A stretch of 29,032 bases of DNA, taken from assembly GCA_048421225.1 (NCBI GenBank), contig DBFNRV010000145.1, positions 1 through 29,032 of the forward strand, in the 5' to 3' direction. A program made the position numbers and the translations under genes. The notes below the pieces were generated by a model, which made no database searches, was not told the origin of the DNA, and was given only the letters and a program-made list of their open reading frames with translations. Origin of the DNA: UMGS946 sp048421225 (lineage in GTDB: Bacteria > Bacillota > Clostridia > Christensenellales > CAG-138). Position 1 is the stretch's first letter. Every line of letters begins with the position of its first letter. Positions 1-7,494 of the stretch are shown piece after piece.

Positions 1-184
1 TATTTCCAGTTCATTTAATTTTTAATTATTTTGTGCGGCTCATACATATTTAAAACGTATTTTTTACAATATTCCCTGGGAAATACCACAAATTTACATG
101 CGCTAGGATTTCAGTTTAGAATGCTTAAGAATACGCTTACAGACTTAGCGCAAACTATAAAAAACATACTTTTTTGGAGGAGCA

Positions 185-1357
185 ATGCTTATCATAAAAA
201 ACGGTACAATCCATACAATGGCTGGCAAAACGTATAGGAGGGCTGATGTTTTAATTGATGGCCAACGCATAAAATCGGTTGGCGAAAATATCCCCTCCAA
301 TATGTGGTCGGGCCATGATATTAATATAATTGAGGCCGATGGATTACATGTTTACCCAGGATTCATTGACGCACACAGCCACATTGGAATAACCGAAGAA
401 AAAAAAGGAAAGGCCGGCGACGACTGCAATGAGGTCACAAACCCCATAACGCCCTGCCTCAGGGCCATAGACGCCATTAATCCTATGGACAGCGCCTTTC
501 ATAACGCAATAGCGGCAGGCATTACCGCCGCAATGGTGGGTCCTGGAAGCGCAAATCCGATAGGCGGACAGTTCGCCCTTATAAAAACCGATGGCAGAAG
601 AATAGATAATATGATAGTTAAGGCGCCTGCCGCTATTAAAATTGCCTTTGGCGAAAATCCAAAAACCAATTATGGTTCAATCGGTACCATACCATCTACA
701 CGAATGGCCATAGCGTCGCTTATACGTGAAGAACTCTTCAACGCTAGGCAATATTACAGGGACAAAATAGCCAGCCAGCGTGAGGGGAGTGATTTTCAAG
801 AAAGTTTTTCCATGGAATGCTATATGCCTTTATTTGAAAAAAGCATTCCTTTAAAGGCGCATGTTCATAGAGTGGACGATATATTTACCGCCATAAGGAT
901 AGCAAGAGAGTTTGATCTTCCGCTCACGCTAGACCATTGTACTGAAGGACATTTAGTAGCTGATGATATCTTCGAAAGCGGTTATCCTGCGATAGTAGGC
1001 CCATCCTTGGCGTCAAGGACTAAAATCGAGGTAAAAAGCTCGGATTTTATGACGGCCGGCGTTTTAAATAAGGCTGGGGTACTTGTAGCGCTGACAACCG
1101 ACCATCCAGTATCTAGGATCCAGTATCTTCCAATCTGCGCTGGTCTGGCAGCCAAGGAAGGCATGGGCGAAGAAGACGCGCTTATGGCCATCACCATAAA
1201 CGCGGCCCGCATCTGCGGCGTGGCCGACAGGATGGGAACTATTGAGAGTGGAAAGGATGCCGATATGGTAATATACGATGGGAGTCCTCTGGAAATCTTC
1301 TCAAAAGCCGTTTATACTCTTATCAATGGTCAGGTAGTTTACAAAAGCGATGCTTGA
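185..1357 (+). CDS. Amidohydrolase family protein (metal-dependent, imidazolonepropionase-like)
   Basis: A 390-residue cytoplasmic hydrolase of the amidohydrolase superfamily, which cleaves C-N bonds in cyclic or linear amides; the substrate cannot be read from sequence. The N-terminal beta-sandwich part (about 1-55) leads into the metal motif PGFIDAHSH, with His64 and His66. Further candidate ligands are His226/His228 (AHVH), His251 and His256 (LDHCTEGH) and the usual catalytic Asp306 (TTDHP). The C-terminal stretch GTIESGKDADMVIYDG (about 351-366) is typical of the family. Length is normal for the family. The start is the ATG three bases after a GGAGGAGC ribosome site. No signal peptide. 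It stands alone, 85 bp before a MerR-type gene on the same strand. No terminator is evident between the two, but the MerR gene has its own promoter. Family assignment is firm, specific function open. Confidence 0.88.
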   Translation: MLIIKNGTIHTMAGKTYRRADVLIDGQRIKSVGENIPSNMWSGHDINIIEADGLHVYPGFIDAHSHIGITEEKKGKAGDDCNEVTNPITPCLRAIDAINPMDSAFHNAIAAGITAAMVGPGSANPIGGQFALIKTDGRRIDNMIVKAPAAIKIAFGENPKTNYGSIGTIPSTRMAIASLIREELFNARQYYRDKIASQREGSDFQESFSMECYMPLFEKSIPLKAHVHRVDDIFTAIRIAREFDLPLTLDHCTEGHLVADDIFESGYPAIVGPSLASRTKIEVKSSDFMTAGVLNKAGVLVALTTDHPVSRIQYLPICAGLAAKEGMGEEDALMAITINAARICGVADRMGTIESGKDADMVIYDGSPLEIFSKAVYTLINGQVVYKSDA

Positions 1358-1389
1358 CCGTTCAAAGTAAAATATATTTTGTTTTTTTG

Positions 1390-1420
1390 TTGACCATGAC
1401 GTAACGTCATGGTCTATGCT
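1390..1420 (+). promoter_or_regulatory. MerR-type promoter with embedded palindromic operator
   Basis: The -35 box TTGACC (1390-1395) and the -10 box TATGCT (1415-1420) are separated by 19 bp, the overlong spacer characteristic of MerR-activated promoters. Between and overlapping them is a perfect inverted repeat with 11-nt arms GACCATGACGT / ACGTCATGGTC around a single central A (1392-1414). Predicted transcription starts near 1427, leaving a leader of roughly 16 nt before the start codon at 1443. The operator sits directly before the MerR-family gene, so autoregulation is the obvious inference. Confidence 0.88.
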
Positions 1421-1442
1421 TTATATGAACGGAGGCGATTAA

Positions 1443-2204
1443 ATGCAATACAATATAGGGGAACTGGCCGAACTGGCCGGCGTGTCGGTTAGGACCCTGC
1501 GCCATTATGAGCAAATGGGCCTTTTAACCCCCAAAAGAGGGGAAAACGGGTATAGGGTATATGGTCCATCAGAGGTGGAAAAGCTGCAGCATATATTGTT
1601 TTATCGCAGGCTTGGTCTGGGTTTGGAGAGAATTAGGCGCGCAATCGCCGACCCTGACTTTGATCCGGTTTCCGTGCTGACCAGCCATTTGATTGAATTG
1701 AACCGCCGGCGCATGGAACTGGACGCCCTCATCGTCAACGTACAAAAATCAATTATGGAAAGGCAGGGTGAGTATATTATGAGTGATGAGGAAAGGTTTG
1801 AAGGGCTTAAAAGGAAGCTTGTCGAGGAAAACGAACGCCAGTACGGCTCCGAGGTTCGCGCTCAATACGGTGATGATGTCATGAACCTGGTAAACCAAAA
1901 AATCGGCCGGATGTCCGAATCCCAGCTTGAAGAGGTTAAGCGCCTTGAGCAGGATGTGCTGGACGCGCTTTTCACAGCCATGAAATCCGGCGACGCGCGG
2001 TCCGAATCGGCAAAGGAATTGGTTCGAATCCACAGAGACTGGTTAAGATGCTACTGGCCTGTATACACGGCCGATATGCATGTAGCGCTGTCAGAGAGCT
2101 ATGTGGCTGACAAGAGGTTTTCGGACTATTACTCAAAAGCGGGTGAAGGAGCAGCCGAATTTCTCAGGGATGCTATAGTTAACTTTAGCGGCGAGCTCGA
2201 GTGA
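1443..2204 (+). CDS. MerR-family transcriptional regulator with TipAS-like ligand domain
   Basis: A 253-residue DNA-binding activator. Residues 3-70 form the MerR winged helix (YNIGELAELAGVSVRTLRHYE, then GLLTPKRGENGYRVYG), followed by a long dimerisation helix (about 75-115, EL-RRRMELDALI). The C-terminal part (about 140-250, with QLEEVKRLEQD, HRDWLRCYWP and DKRFSDYYSKAGEGAAEFL) matches the TipAS antibiotic-recognition domain known from TipA and Mta. TipA/Mta relatives bind drugs or cyclic peptides and turn on their own and multidrug-efflux promoters. No efflux pump lies beside it here, so its targets are probably itself and genes elsewhere. GGAGG ends 7 nt before the ATG. The promoter upstream has a 19-bp spacer and a perfect palindrome. 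Confidence 0.92.
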   Translation: MQYNIGELAELAGVSVRTLRHYEQMGLLTPKRGENGYRVYGPSEVEKLQHILFYRRLGLGLERIRRAIADPDFDPVSVLTSHLIELNRRRMELDALIVNVQKSIMERQGEYIMSDEERFEGLKRKLVEENERQYGSEVRAQYGDDVMNLVNQKIGRMSESQLEEVKRLEQDVLDALFTAMKSGDARSESAKELVRIHRDWLRCYWPVYTADMHVALSESYVADKRFSDYYSKAGEGAAEFLRDAIVNFSGELE

Positions 2205-2216
2205 GACGCTCATGTG

Positions 2217-2256
2217 CTAAAAGCCAGGCCCGCGGTAATGCGGGCTTGGTTTTTAG
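2217..2256 (+). terminator. Intrinsic terminator after the MerR gene
   Basis: A 17-bp stem (2217-2233 with 2240-2256; a few G-T pairs, GGCCCGC against GCGGGCT at its core) closes a 6-nt loop GGTAAT. The 3' arm carries a run of five T. The A-rich 5' foot means it could also act on the other strand. It begins 12 bases after the MerR-gene stop. Confidence 0.85.
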
Positions 2257-2337
2257 TTGGAGTCTTTGCTTCAAGCAGATATATATACAATTTTTTCATC
2301 GAAATTAATAACGCCCGACCACTCCCCTTGACTGCCA

Positions 2338-2346
2338 TGGTATAAT
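2338..2346 (+). promoter_or_regulatory. Extended -10 promoter of lspA
   Basis: TGGTATAAT gives a consensus -10 with the TGn extension. No good -35 lies 17 bp upstream, as is common for extended -10 promoters. The start of transcription would be near 2353, about 20 nt before the lspA ATG. Confidence 0.6.
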
Positions 2347-2372
2347 TACGTATATTGGCAATGGAGGTTTAC

Positions 2373-2975
2373 ATGCTGGAAATACTTCTAACACTGCTTA
2401 TCGTAGCCTTTGATCAGTTTTCTAAAGTCGCCGCCGCCCATTGGCTGCCCATGCTTGAAAATTCCTCGCTTCCCATAATTGAAGGGGTTTTCCATTTTAC
2501 ATACGTAGAAAACCGCGGCGCCGCGTTTGGCATATTTCAAAACGCCAGATGGGTGTTCATAATCATTACAGTTCTTGCCTGTGTTGGTATAATACTTCTG
2601 TTAATTTCTTCCCATAAAAAAAAGGCCTACCCAATGCCCATGCTTCTTAAAATTGCATTGGTATTCATACTTGCCGGGGCAATAGGCAATTTTATTGACA
2701 GAGTGTTTCTAGGATATGTTCGGGATATGCTTGACTTTACCCTCATCAGATTTGCCGTGTTCAATGTGGCGGACAGCACGATATGTGTAGGCGCCGTTCT
2801 TGCGGTAATATCTCTGTTTATTACTAAGGCGGGACGAAGCTATCTTGACCATATGGACAGCAAGCTGTTTAAGCGTAAGGATGACAACAGTCCAAGGGCC
2901 TCTGTGCCCGTATCAAAACAGGACAGCGCAAATGGTTCGGATTCCGGATCTCAGGGCGGCGATGGACAATCCTGA
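2373..2975 (+). CDS. lspA: Lipoprotein signal peptidase (signal peptidase II)
   Basis: An inner-membrane aspartyl protease that removes signal peptides from diacylglyceryl-modified prolipoproteins. It acts after Lgt, which is also encoded in this window at 19951. Family motifs are clear: FDQFSK in the first membrane segment, ENRGAAFG, GAIGNFIDR (first catalytic Asp), and FNVADS (second catalytic Asp). Four hydrophobic helices are visible. The 200-residue length exceeds the usual 150-170 because of a polar C-terminal tail of about 40 residues rich in Ser, Asp, Lys and Gln. The ATG at 2373 is chosen because GGAGG (2363-2367) sits 5 nt before it; an in-frame ATG at 2361 lacks a site. It is followed directly by the pseudouridine synthase gene, a common Bacillota arrangement. 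Confidence 0.95.
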   Translation: MLEILLTLLIVAFDQFSKVAAAHWLPMLENSSLPIIEGVFHFTYVENRGAAFGIFQNARWVFIIITVLACVGIILLLISSHKKKAYPMPMLLKIALVFILAGAIGNFIDRVFLGYVRDMLDFTLIRFAVFNVADSTICVGAVLAVISLFITKAGRSYLDHMDSKLFKRKDDNSPRASVPVSKQDSANGSDSGSQGGDGQS

Positions 2976-2988
2976 ACAGGTGGAGTAT

Positions 2989-3912
2989 ATGGAGCCAGTA
3001 GAGGTGCTCGCCGATATTTCGGGCGAACGCCTGGATATGTTTTTATCACGCGTAACCGGCGAAACAAGATCTCTTATGAAAAAGCGCCTGGATGCCGGAG
3101 ATGTACTGCTAAATTCAAAACCCGCCAAAGCCAACTCAAGGCTGAAGGCAGGCGACCGCATTGAGCTGTTTATTCAGCCCCCCCGCACAACTCAGCTTTG
3201 TCCTGAAGACATACCGCTTGATATCGTTTATGAGGATTCGGACATAGCGGTGATAGATAAACCAAAGGGTATGGTAGTTCATCCGGCCCCGGGCAATCCC
3301 TGCGGAACACTTGTAAACGCTATAATGTTTCATATCAAGGATCTTTCGGGCATTGGCGGCGAACTTCGCCCGGGGATTGTACACCGCATTGACAAGATGA
3401 CCTCCGGACTGATAGTAATAGCCAAAAACGATTTTTCGCATAACGCCCTTTCAAGACAGATTAAGGAGCATACCGCAAAGAGAACATATATTGCAATAGT
3501 CGAGGGTAATTTAAAGGAAGATGAAGGTATCGTTAACGCCCGGATAGGCAGGCACCATACCAACAGAAAAAAAATGGCTGTGGTTAGCGATGGCAGGGAG
3601 GCGGTAACCCATTGGTCGGTGCTGAGGCGCTTTGGTGATTTCACACTTATTCGGGTGCAGCTGGAAACAGGGCGGACACATCAAATAAGGGTGCATATGT
3701 CATATATAAAGCATCCTGTTGCCGGTGATATAGTATATGGTCCTGAAAAACCCAAGCTGGGACTCGACGGTCAGGCCCTCCATGCGGTGGAGCTTGAGCT
3801 AATCCATCCAAGGACGGGTGAAACAATGCGATTTTTTTCTCCCCTACCAAAATATTTTTTGTCAGCCCTAGCCCGGATAGGGTGCCGCGGCTTTGAATGG
3901 CCAAGGAATTAA
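2989..3912 (+). CDS. rluD: Pseudouridine synthase, RluA/RluD family
   Basis: Converts uridine to pseudouridine in structured RNA, in RluD's case the 23S rRNA. An S4-type RNA-binding domain (GERLDMFLSRV... to KAGDRIELFI) precedes the catalytic domain. That domain carries the invariant RPGIVHRIDKMTSGL motif with the catalytic Asp, the VIDKPKGMVVHPAPG strand and LETGRTHQIRVHM near the C terminus. At 307 residues it has family length. The start at 2989 has AGGTG six bases upstream and follows the lspA stop by 13 bp. An in-frame ATG at 2962 would overlap lspA by 14 bp and is also possible. It is probably co-transcribed with lspA. The class is certain; the exact RNA target (RluD-like versus other RluA relatives) is inferred from the gene order. 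Confidence 0.93.
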   Translation: MEPVEVLADISGERLDMFLSRVTGETRSLMKKRLDAGDVLLNSKPAKANSRLKAGDRIELFIQPPRTTQLCPEDIPLDIVYEDSDIAVIDKPKGMVVHPAPGNPCGTLVNAIMFHIKDLSGIGGELRPGIVHRIDKMTSGLIVIAKNDFSHNALSRQIKEHTAKRTYIAIVEGNLKEDEGIVNARIGRHHTNRKKMAVVSDGREAVTHWSVLRRFGDFTLIRVQLETGRTHQIRVHMSYIKHPVAGDIVYGPEKPKLGLDGQALHAVELELIHPRTGETMRFFSPLPKYFLSALARIGCRGFEWPRN

Positions 3913-3936
3913 GTTGAGGTTTTTAGTATTATGGGC

Positions 3937-3965
3937 TTGTCAACCCGTTCCATATATTGTATTAT
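3937..3965 (+). promoter_or_regulatory. Sigma-A-type promoter of zapA
   Basis: TTGTCA (3937-3942) and TATTAT (3960-3965) are separated by 17 bp. Each matches the vegetative consensus at five of six positions. Transcription would begin near 3972, just before the palindrome at 3983-4002. Confidence 0.65.
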
Positions 3966-3982
3966 GATTATATAGTTTTATA

Positions 3983-4002
3983 CCATATGCGTCCGCATAT
4001 GG
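3983..4002 (+). repeat. Perfect inverted repeat in the zapA leader
   Basis: Arms CCATATGCG and CGCATATGG flank a TC dinucleotide. It falls about 10 bp after the predicted start of transcription and 26 bp before the zapA ATG. It could be an operator or a short RNA hairpin; the sequence alone does not decide. Confidence 0.7.
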
Positions 4003-4028
4003 AATTTTGTGCAAATGGATGGTGTTAT

Positions 4029-4367
4029 ATGGAAAAAAATAAAACTACGGTATACTTGGGCGGAACAGAGTTTAAGCTCAAGATATCTGAAAGCGAAGAG
4101 TATATTCAGGGGCTTGCGGCATATGTGAACTCCCAGATCGCCAATGTACAGAATCAATTTCCAGGGTTGGGCGAAAATCGCGGACTTTTGCTGTCCATGC
4201 TTAACATGGCCGATGAATATTTCCGGCTCAAGGAAAAATATGACGCGCTTGATACCCGTATTTCAGCGCTTAGGGATATGCCCAGGTCCAGCGTGCCTAT
4301 AACGATGTCTCCGTCAAAGAGGCCGTTTGAAAATAAAACGCCAGCCCCCGTAGGCGTAGATTCATAA
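4029..4367 (+). CDS. zapA: Cell division protein ZapA
   Basis: A 112-residue cytosolic protein that binds FtsZ and bundles its filaments at the division site. The N-terminal MEKNKTTVYLGGTEFKLK followed by SEEYIQGLAAYVNSQI is the ZapA beta strand and first helix. A longer amphipathic helix follows (LLSMLNMADEYFRLKEKYDALDTRISAL, about 55-82), then a polar, proline-containing tail that is probably disordered. The ATG at 4029 fits the family N terminus; the site before it (GGATGGTG) is weak. An upstream in-frame ATG at 3957 would add 24 unrelated residues overlapping the promoter and was rejected. Monocistronic: own promoter before, terminator after. Confidence 0.85.
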   Translation: MEKNKTTVYLGGTEFKLKISESEEYIQGLAAYVNSQIANVQNQFPGLGENRGLLLSMLNMADEYFRLKEKYDALDTRISALRDMPRSSVPITMSPSKRPFENKTPAPVGVDS

Positions 4368-4389
4368 GCGGCATAGAATTAACCTAGCT

Positions 4390-4425
4390 GTCCGAAAGCG
4401 CTTTTTCAAGCGTTTTCGGACTTTT
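4390..4425 (+). terminator. Intrinsic terminator after zapA
   Basis: A 14-bp stem (GTCCGAAAGCGCTT, 4390-4403, with AAGCGTTTTCGGAC, 4408-4421, one G-T pair) closes a TTTC loop and runs into TTTTGTAGTTCTTTT. Confidence 0.92.
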
Positions 4426-4581
4426 GTAGTTCTTTTAGGGCATTACCTCTTTCTATATTGACGGCCCGCTATAAAATTATAAATCGAAGTATATTTATAA
4501 TTAAGCTGAAATCTTATCACTTACAAGGACTTGCAATCCTAAATCAGCTTTATTTCACATATGCTCTACGGGGTGATGTTT

Positions 4582-5154
4582 GTGAGTGCTTTGTGGGGCG
4601 GCATGCTTGTGATTGGCATTTTGGTGGGTATATTGACCGGTCGTGGCGAAGCGCTGCTCGACGCGATGATTGCGGGAGCGGCGGACGCCGTTACCCTTGC
4701 TATTTCCCTTGGCGGCGCTTATATGTTCTTCATGGGTATCATGGGAGTAGCAAGGGAATGCGGCCTTATAGATTCCCTCGCAAAACTGGTGCGTCCGCTC
4801 ATGAGACGCCTGTTTCCAAACGCCGGAACAGCGATAGCGCCTATTACGCTTAACCTTGCCGCTAATTTCTTCGGTCTTGGAAACGCGGCGACCCCATTTG
4901 GCCTTGAAGCTATGAAGGAGCTCCAGAAGTCCAACAAGGAACCGGCCCGAGCAACTGACGATATGTGTATGTTTATAGCGCTTAACGCGTCCGCGATAGA
5001 GCTTCTCCCCACATCCGTACTCGCGCTAAGGGCCGCCGCCGGCTCTGCGGACGCCTATTCGGTGATTTGGCCCACCTTCGCATCCTCGGTTGTGGGGTTC
5101 GTGGCCGCAGTCCTTCTGTGTTTGGCGTTTAGAAGGAGGAAATCACGCAAGTGA
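4582..5154 (+). CDS. spmA: Spore maturation protein A
   Basis: A polytopic membrane protein of the nucleoside-recognition (Gate) domain family, needed with SpmB for spore core dehydration and heat resistance in bacilli and clostridia. Visible features: a first hydrophobic helix (SALWGGMLVIGILVGIL), the Gate-like core AVTLAISLGGAYMFFMGIMG, and the conserved stretch NLAANFFGLGNAATPFGLEAM. A later helix is near VIWPTFASSVVGFVAAV, with a basic C terminus. The GTG at 4582 is preferred because GGGGTGAT ends 4 nt before it; an in-frame ATG at 4561 has no ribosome site. The stop overlaps the start of spmB. No clear sigma-A promoter was seen upstream. In B. subtilis the homologues are sigma-E-dependent, so sporulation control is inferred from family knowledge only. 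Confidence 0.92.
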   Translation: MSALWGGMLVIGILVGILTGRGEALLDAMIAGAADAVTLAISLGGAYMFFMGIMGVARECGLIDSLAKLVRPLMRRLFPNAGTAIAPITLNLAANFFGLGNAATPFGLEAMKELQKSNKEPARATDDMCMFIALNASAIELLPTSVLALRAAAGSADAYSVIWPTFASSVVGFVAAVLLCLAFRRRKSRK

Positions 5155-5663
5155 GCGCAATGTTTCTGCCTATATGCATAATGCTGCTTATAATGTGGTC
5201 CTTTCGCAAGCGGTGCAACGTTTACGAGGCGTTTGTCACAGGGGCCAAGGATGCCCTTCCCACCCTGGTACAGATACTGCCCTACATGGCGGCTATGCTT
5301 ATAGCCATAAACGTTTTTCGCGCATCCGGCGCCATGGACCTCTTAATGGGCCTGCTATCCCCAGTCTTCGAATCGGTCGGCCTGCCCGCCGAACTTGTCC
5401 CCCTGGTCACGCTCCGTCCGTTCTCTGGAAGCGCCGCTCTGGCCCTGCTTCAGGACGTATTTACCAATCATGGTGTGGACACCTTCATCGGGCTTTCAGC
5501 CTCCGTGCTCGTGGGCTCAACCGAAACGATCTTCTATACAGTAGCGCTGTATTTTGGCTCGATCAAAGTGCTAAAGCCCCGTTACAGCGTTGTCGTCGCC
5601 CTGATAAGCGGCGTTGTGGGCATTGCGGCCGCGATGATGCTTGCCTACTGGCTTTGGGGGTGA
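5151..5663 (+). CDS. spmB: Spore maturation protein B
   Basis: The partner of SpmA, 170 residues, also a Gate-domain membrane protein. It shows the conserved AFVTGAKDALPTLVQILPYMAAML segment, the LRPFSGSAAL motif and a VGSTETIFYTVALYFGS helix. The GTG start overlaps the spmA stop by 4 bp and has AGGAGG 12 bp upstream, so the two are translationally coupled. It ends 8 bp before a degraded minus-strand gene that converges on it. No terminator is evident in the short gap. Confidence 0.93.
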   Translation: MSAMFLPICIMLLIMWSFRKRCNVYEAFVTGAKDALPTLVQILPYMAAMLIAINVFRASGAMDLLMGLLSPVFESVGLPAELVPLVTLRPFSGSAALALLQDVFTNHGVDTFIGLSASVLVGSTETIFYTVALYFGSIKVLKPRYSVVVALISGVVGIAAAMMLAYWLWG

Positions 5664-5671
5664 GGACTAAC

Positions 5672-5820
5672 TTACAATTTTGCCTTAAGCCAGTCTTCAA
5701 AATTTCCTTTGGACATCTGCAACTCTAGATACGCCCTGTAAACGATGGTCTTTAAAGCGTTCGTCCGCTCATGACCGTATCTTAATCGTTGTATACATAT
5801 CCCATACGCTTTAATTCCAT
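5672..5820 (-). pseudogene. Frameshifted remnant of a small gene (about 49 codons)
   Basis: On the minus strand an ATG at 5820 opens MELKRMGYVYND and then meets a stop. In another frame the reading continues as RYGHERTNALKTIVYRAYLE, then LQMSKGNFEDWLKAKL, ending with TAA at 5672. The downstream frame has a strongly protein-like composition, yet no ATG, GTG or TTG start before its middle. One added base or two lost bases near 5780-5785 would join the two into a 49-residue protein (149 bp in all, 3n+2). A GGCGCGGGG stretch lies just before the ATG. It follows the TPR gene by 18 bp in the same direction. I do not recognise the family. A genuine decayed gene and a sequencing error are both possible. 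Confidence 0.5.
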
Positions 5821-5838
5821 AACCCCGCGCCTTTTTTA

Positions 5839-7494
5839 TTACTCCTGCTCTAGACGAACAAGCATCTTTACAAGTTCAAGGTTGTTTCTAACAACCTTGG
5901 TTTTTGGATGCTCCTCACCAAGGTCTTGCTCACAGATTGCCAGCGCTTTTGAATAGTACTCCAGCGCCTTATCGCACTGACCCTGAGCTTCATAAACGCC
6001 CGCCATGTTATTGTAGACGGTCGCTACATCCGGATGGTTAGCCTGCCTTCTTATCTTCAACGCCCTTTCATAATAATCCAGTGCCGTGTTGTAATCCTCC
6101 TTAGCTTGATAAACACCCGCCATGTTATTGTAGATTGTCGCTATAGACGGGTGCCCCCCACCCAGCACCCGCTCTTTTATCCTAAAAGCCATTTGATAAT
6201 ATTCTAGAGCCTTGTCGTACTGACCCTGCGCCTCATAAACGCCCGCCATGTTACTGTAGGTGGTCGCTACATCCGGATGCTCATTACCTAGCATCTGTTT
6301 GCAGATCTTAAGGGCTTTTTGATAATACCCCAGTGCCGTGTCGTAAGCCTGACGGTCGTAATAGACGGCCGCCATATTATTGTAGGTGGTTGCTGTATCC
6401 GGATGGTTCATGCCCAATACCCGCTCATAAATCTCCAGGGCTATTTTATAATACTCCAGCGCCTTCTCATACATCCCCCTAGCATGATAAACGGTAGCGA
6501 CGTTATTGTAGGCGGTTGCTGTATCCGGATGGCATATTCCGAGTACGATCTTGCAATTTTTTAAAGCTTTTATATAATAGTCTAGCGCATCATCATATTT
6601 TCTTAGACAACGATAAACGCCCGCCATGTTATTGTAGGTTGTCGCCGTATCCGGATGATCCCCGCCCAGCAACCGCTCTCTTATTTCCAGCGCCCTCTTA
6701 TAATACTCCATAGCCTTGGCATAATCCCCTTGCGCTTTATAAACGCCCGCCATGTTATTGTAGGTTGTCGCTGTATCCGGATGCTCTTTGCCCAGTTTCC
6801 GCTCTTTTATTCTTAACGCCCTTTCATAATATTCTAGAGCCTTGTCGTACCGCCCCTGTTCTTCATAAATGCCTGCCATATTATTGTAGGTCGTCGCGGT
6901 ATCCGAATGCTCCCTGCCAAGCGACCGCTCTCTTATCACCAGTGCCATTTCATAATATTCTAAAGCCTTGTCATAATTCCCCCGCGCCTTATAAACGCCC
7001 GCCATGTTATTGTAGGTTGTCGCCGTATCCGGATGATCCCCGCCCAGCAACCGCTCTCTTATTTCCAGCGCCCTTTTATAATACTCCATAGCCTTGGCAT
7101 AATCCCCTTGCGCTTTATAGACACCCGCCATGTTATTGTAGGTTGTCGCTGTATCCGGATGATCCTCGCCTAGCTCCCGCTCTCTTATCACCATCTCCCT
7201 TTTATAATATTCCAGAGCCTTGTCGTAATCAGCTTTAAGTTCATAAGCCCTTGCTTTTAAAGCGAATGACACCGCTAACTCTTTATTGTATTCCCCCCAG
7301 GTCTTTTCACATAGCTGAATTGCCTTATTTATATATTTTAAGGCTTCATCCGGCTTATGGTCGTCTAAGTAATTCATAGAGATGATATTATACGCATCGC
7401 GGAGTTGGAATTCTACAGAGTAACGCATACGCCCCTTAAAGGCCAAAAACGCTTTTTTTGCGATCCTTTTTATATGTTTTAATATATTAGCCAC
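5839..7494 (-). CDS. Kinesin-light-chain-type tetratricopeptide repeat protein
   Basis: A 551-residue repeat protein. After a basic N-terminal stretch (1-30) come about 12 TPR units from residue 34 to near the C terminus, mostly 42 residues long. The consensus has YNNMAGVY and Y-KALEYY-RAL-I, joined by a linker of the LG--HPDTAT type, as in kinesin light chain and NB-ARC/NACHT-linked bacterial TPR proteins. Such arrays bind proteins. No enzymatic or NTPase domain and no signal peptide are present. The start is GTG at 7494, with GGGGAGGAG four bases upstream, overlapping the preceding gene by 8 bp; an in-frame ATG at 7536 lies deep inside that gene and was rejected. The overlap implies translational coupling to the membrane protein and suggests the two act together. 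The repeats are nearly identical at DNA level in places. Function unknown. Confidence 0.88.
   Translation of the reverse strand: MANILKHIKRIAKKAFLAFKGRMRYSVEFQLRDAYNIISMNYLDDHKPDEALKYINKAIQLCEKTWGEYNKELAVSFALKARAYELKADYDKALEYYKREMVIRERELGEDHPDTATTYNNMAGVYKAQGDYAKAMEYYKRALEIRERLLGGDHPDTATTYNNMAGVYKARGNYDKALEYYEMALVIRERSLGREHSDTATTYNNMAGIYEEQGRYDKALEYYERALRIKERKLGKEHPDTATTYNNMAGVYKAQGDYAKAMEYYKRALEIRERLLGGDHPDTATTYNNMAGVYRCLRKYDDALDYYIKALKNCKIVLGICHPDTATAYNNVATVYHARGMYEKALEYYKIALEIYERVLGMNHPDTATTYNNMAAVYYDRQAYDTALGYYQKALKICKQMLGNEHPDVATTYSNMAGVYEAQGQYDKALEYYQMAFRIKERVLGGGHPSIATIYNNMAGVYQAKEDYNTALDYYERALKIRRQANHPDVATVYNNMAGVYEAQGQCDKALEYYSKALAICEQDLGEEHPKTKVVRNNLELVKMLVRLEQE
6613..7161 (-). repeat. 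Near-identical internal duplication within the TPR gene
   Basis: The 171-bp segment 6613-6783 recurs at 6991-7161, exactly 378 bp away, which is three 126-bp TPR units. I count three differences between the copies. Both encode the unit containing YKAQGDYAKAMEYYKRALEI. Surrounding units are clearly more diverged, so this is a recent duplication or gene conversion inside the array. Confidence 0.85.

Noticed and set aside
31..237. 68-codon plus-strand frame at the window start
   Set aside because: No ribosome site, overlaps the amidohydrolase start, low-complexity translation.
2328..2346. TTGACT followed by TATAAT before lspA as a classic promoter pair
   Set aside because: The spacer is only 7 bp; the TATAAT works better as an extended -10 with TGG.
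4458..4853. 131-codon plus-strand frame overlapping spmA
   Set aside because: Out of frame with the clearly conserved SpmA; composition is that of a shadow frame.
5090..5728. 212-codon plus-strand frame overlapping spmA and spmB
   Set aside because: Shadow of SpmB; no domain or ribosome site.
5990..7170. Regular DNA repeats that at first look like an array or CRISPR
   Set aside because: The period is 126 bp with no unique spacers, and the repeats translate continuously into TPR units, so they are coding repeats.
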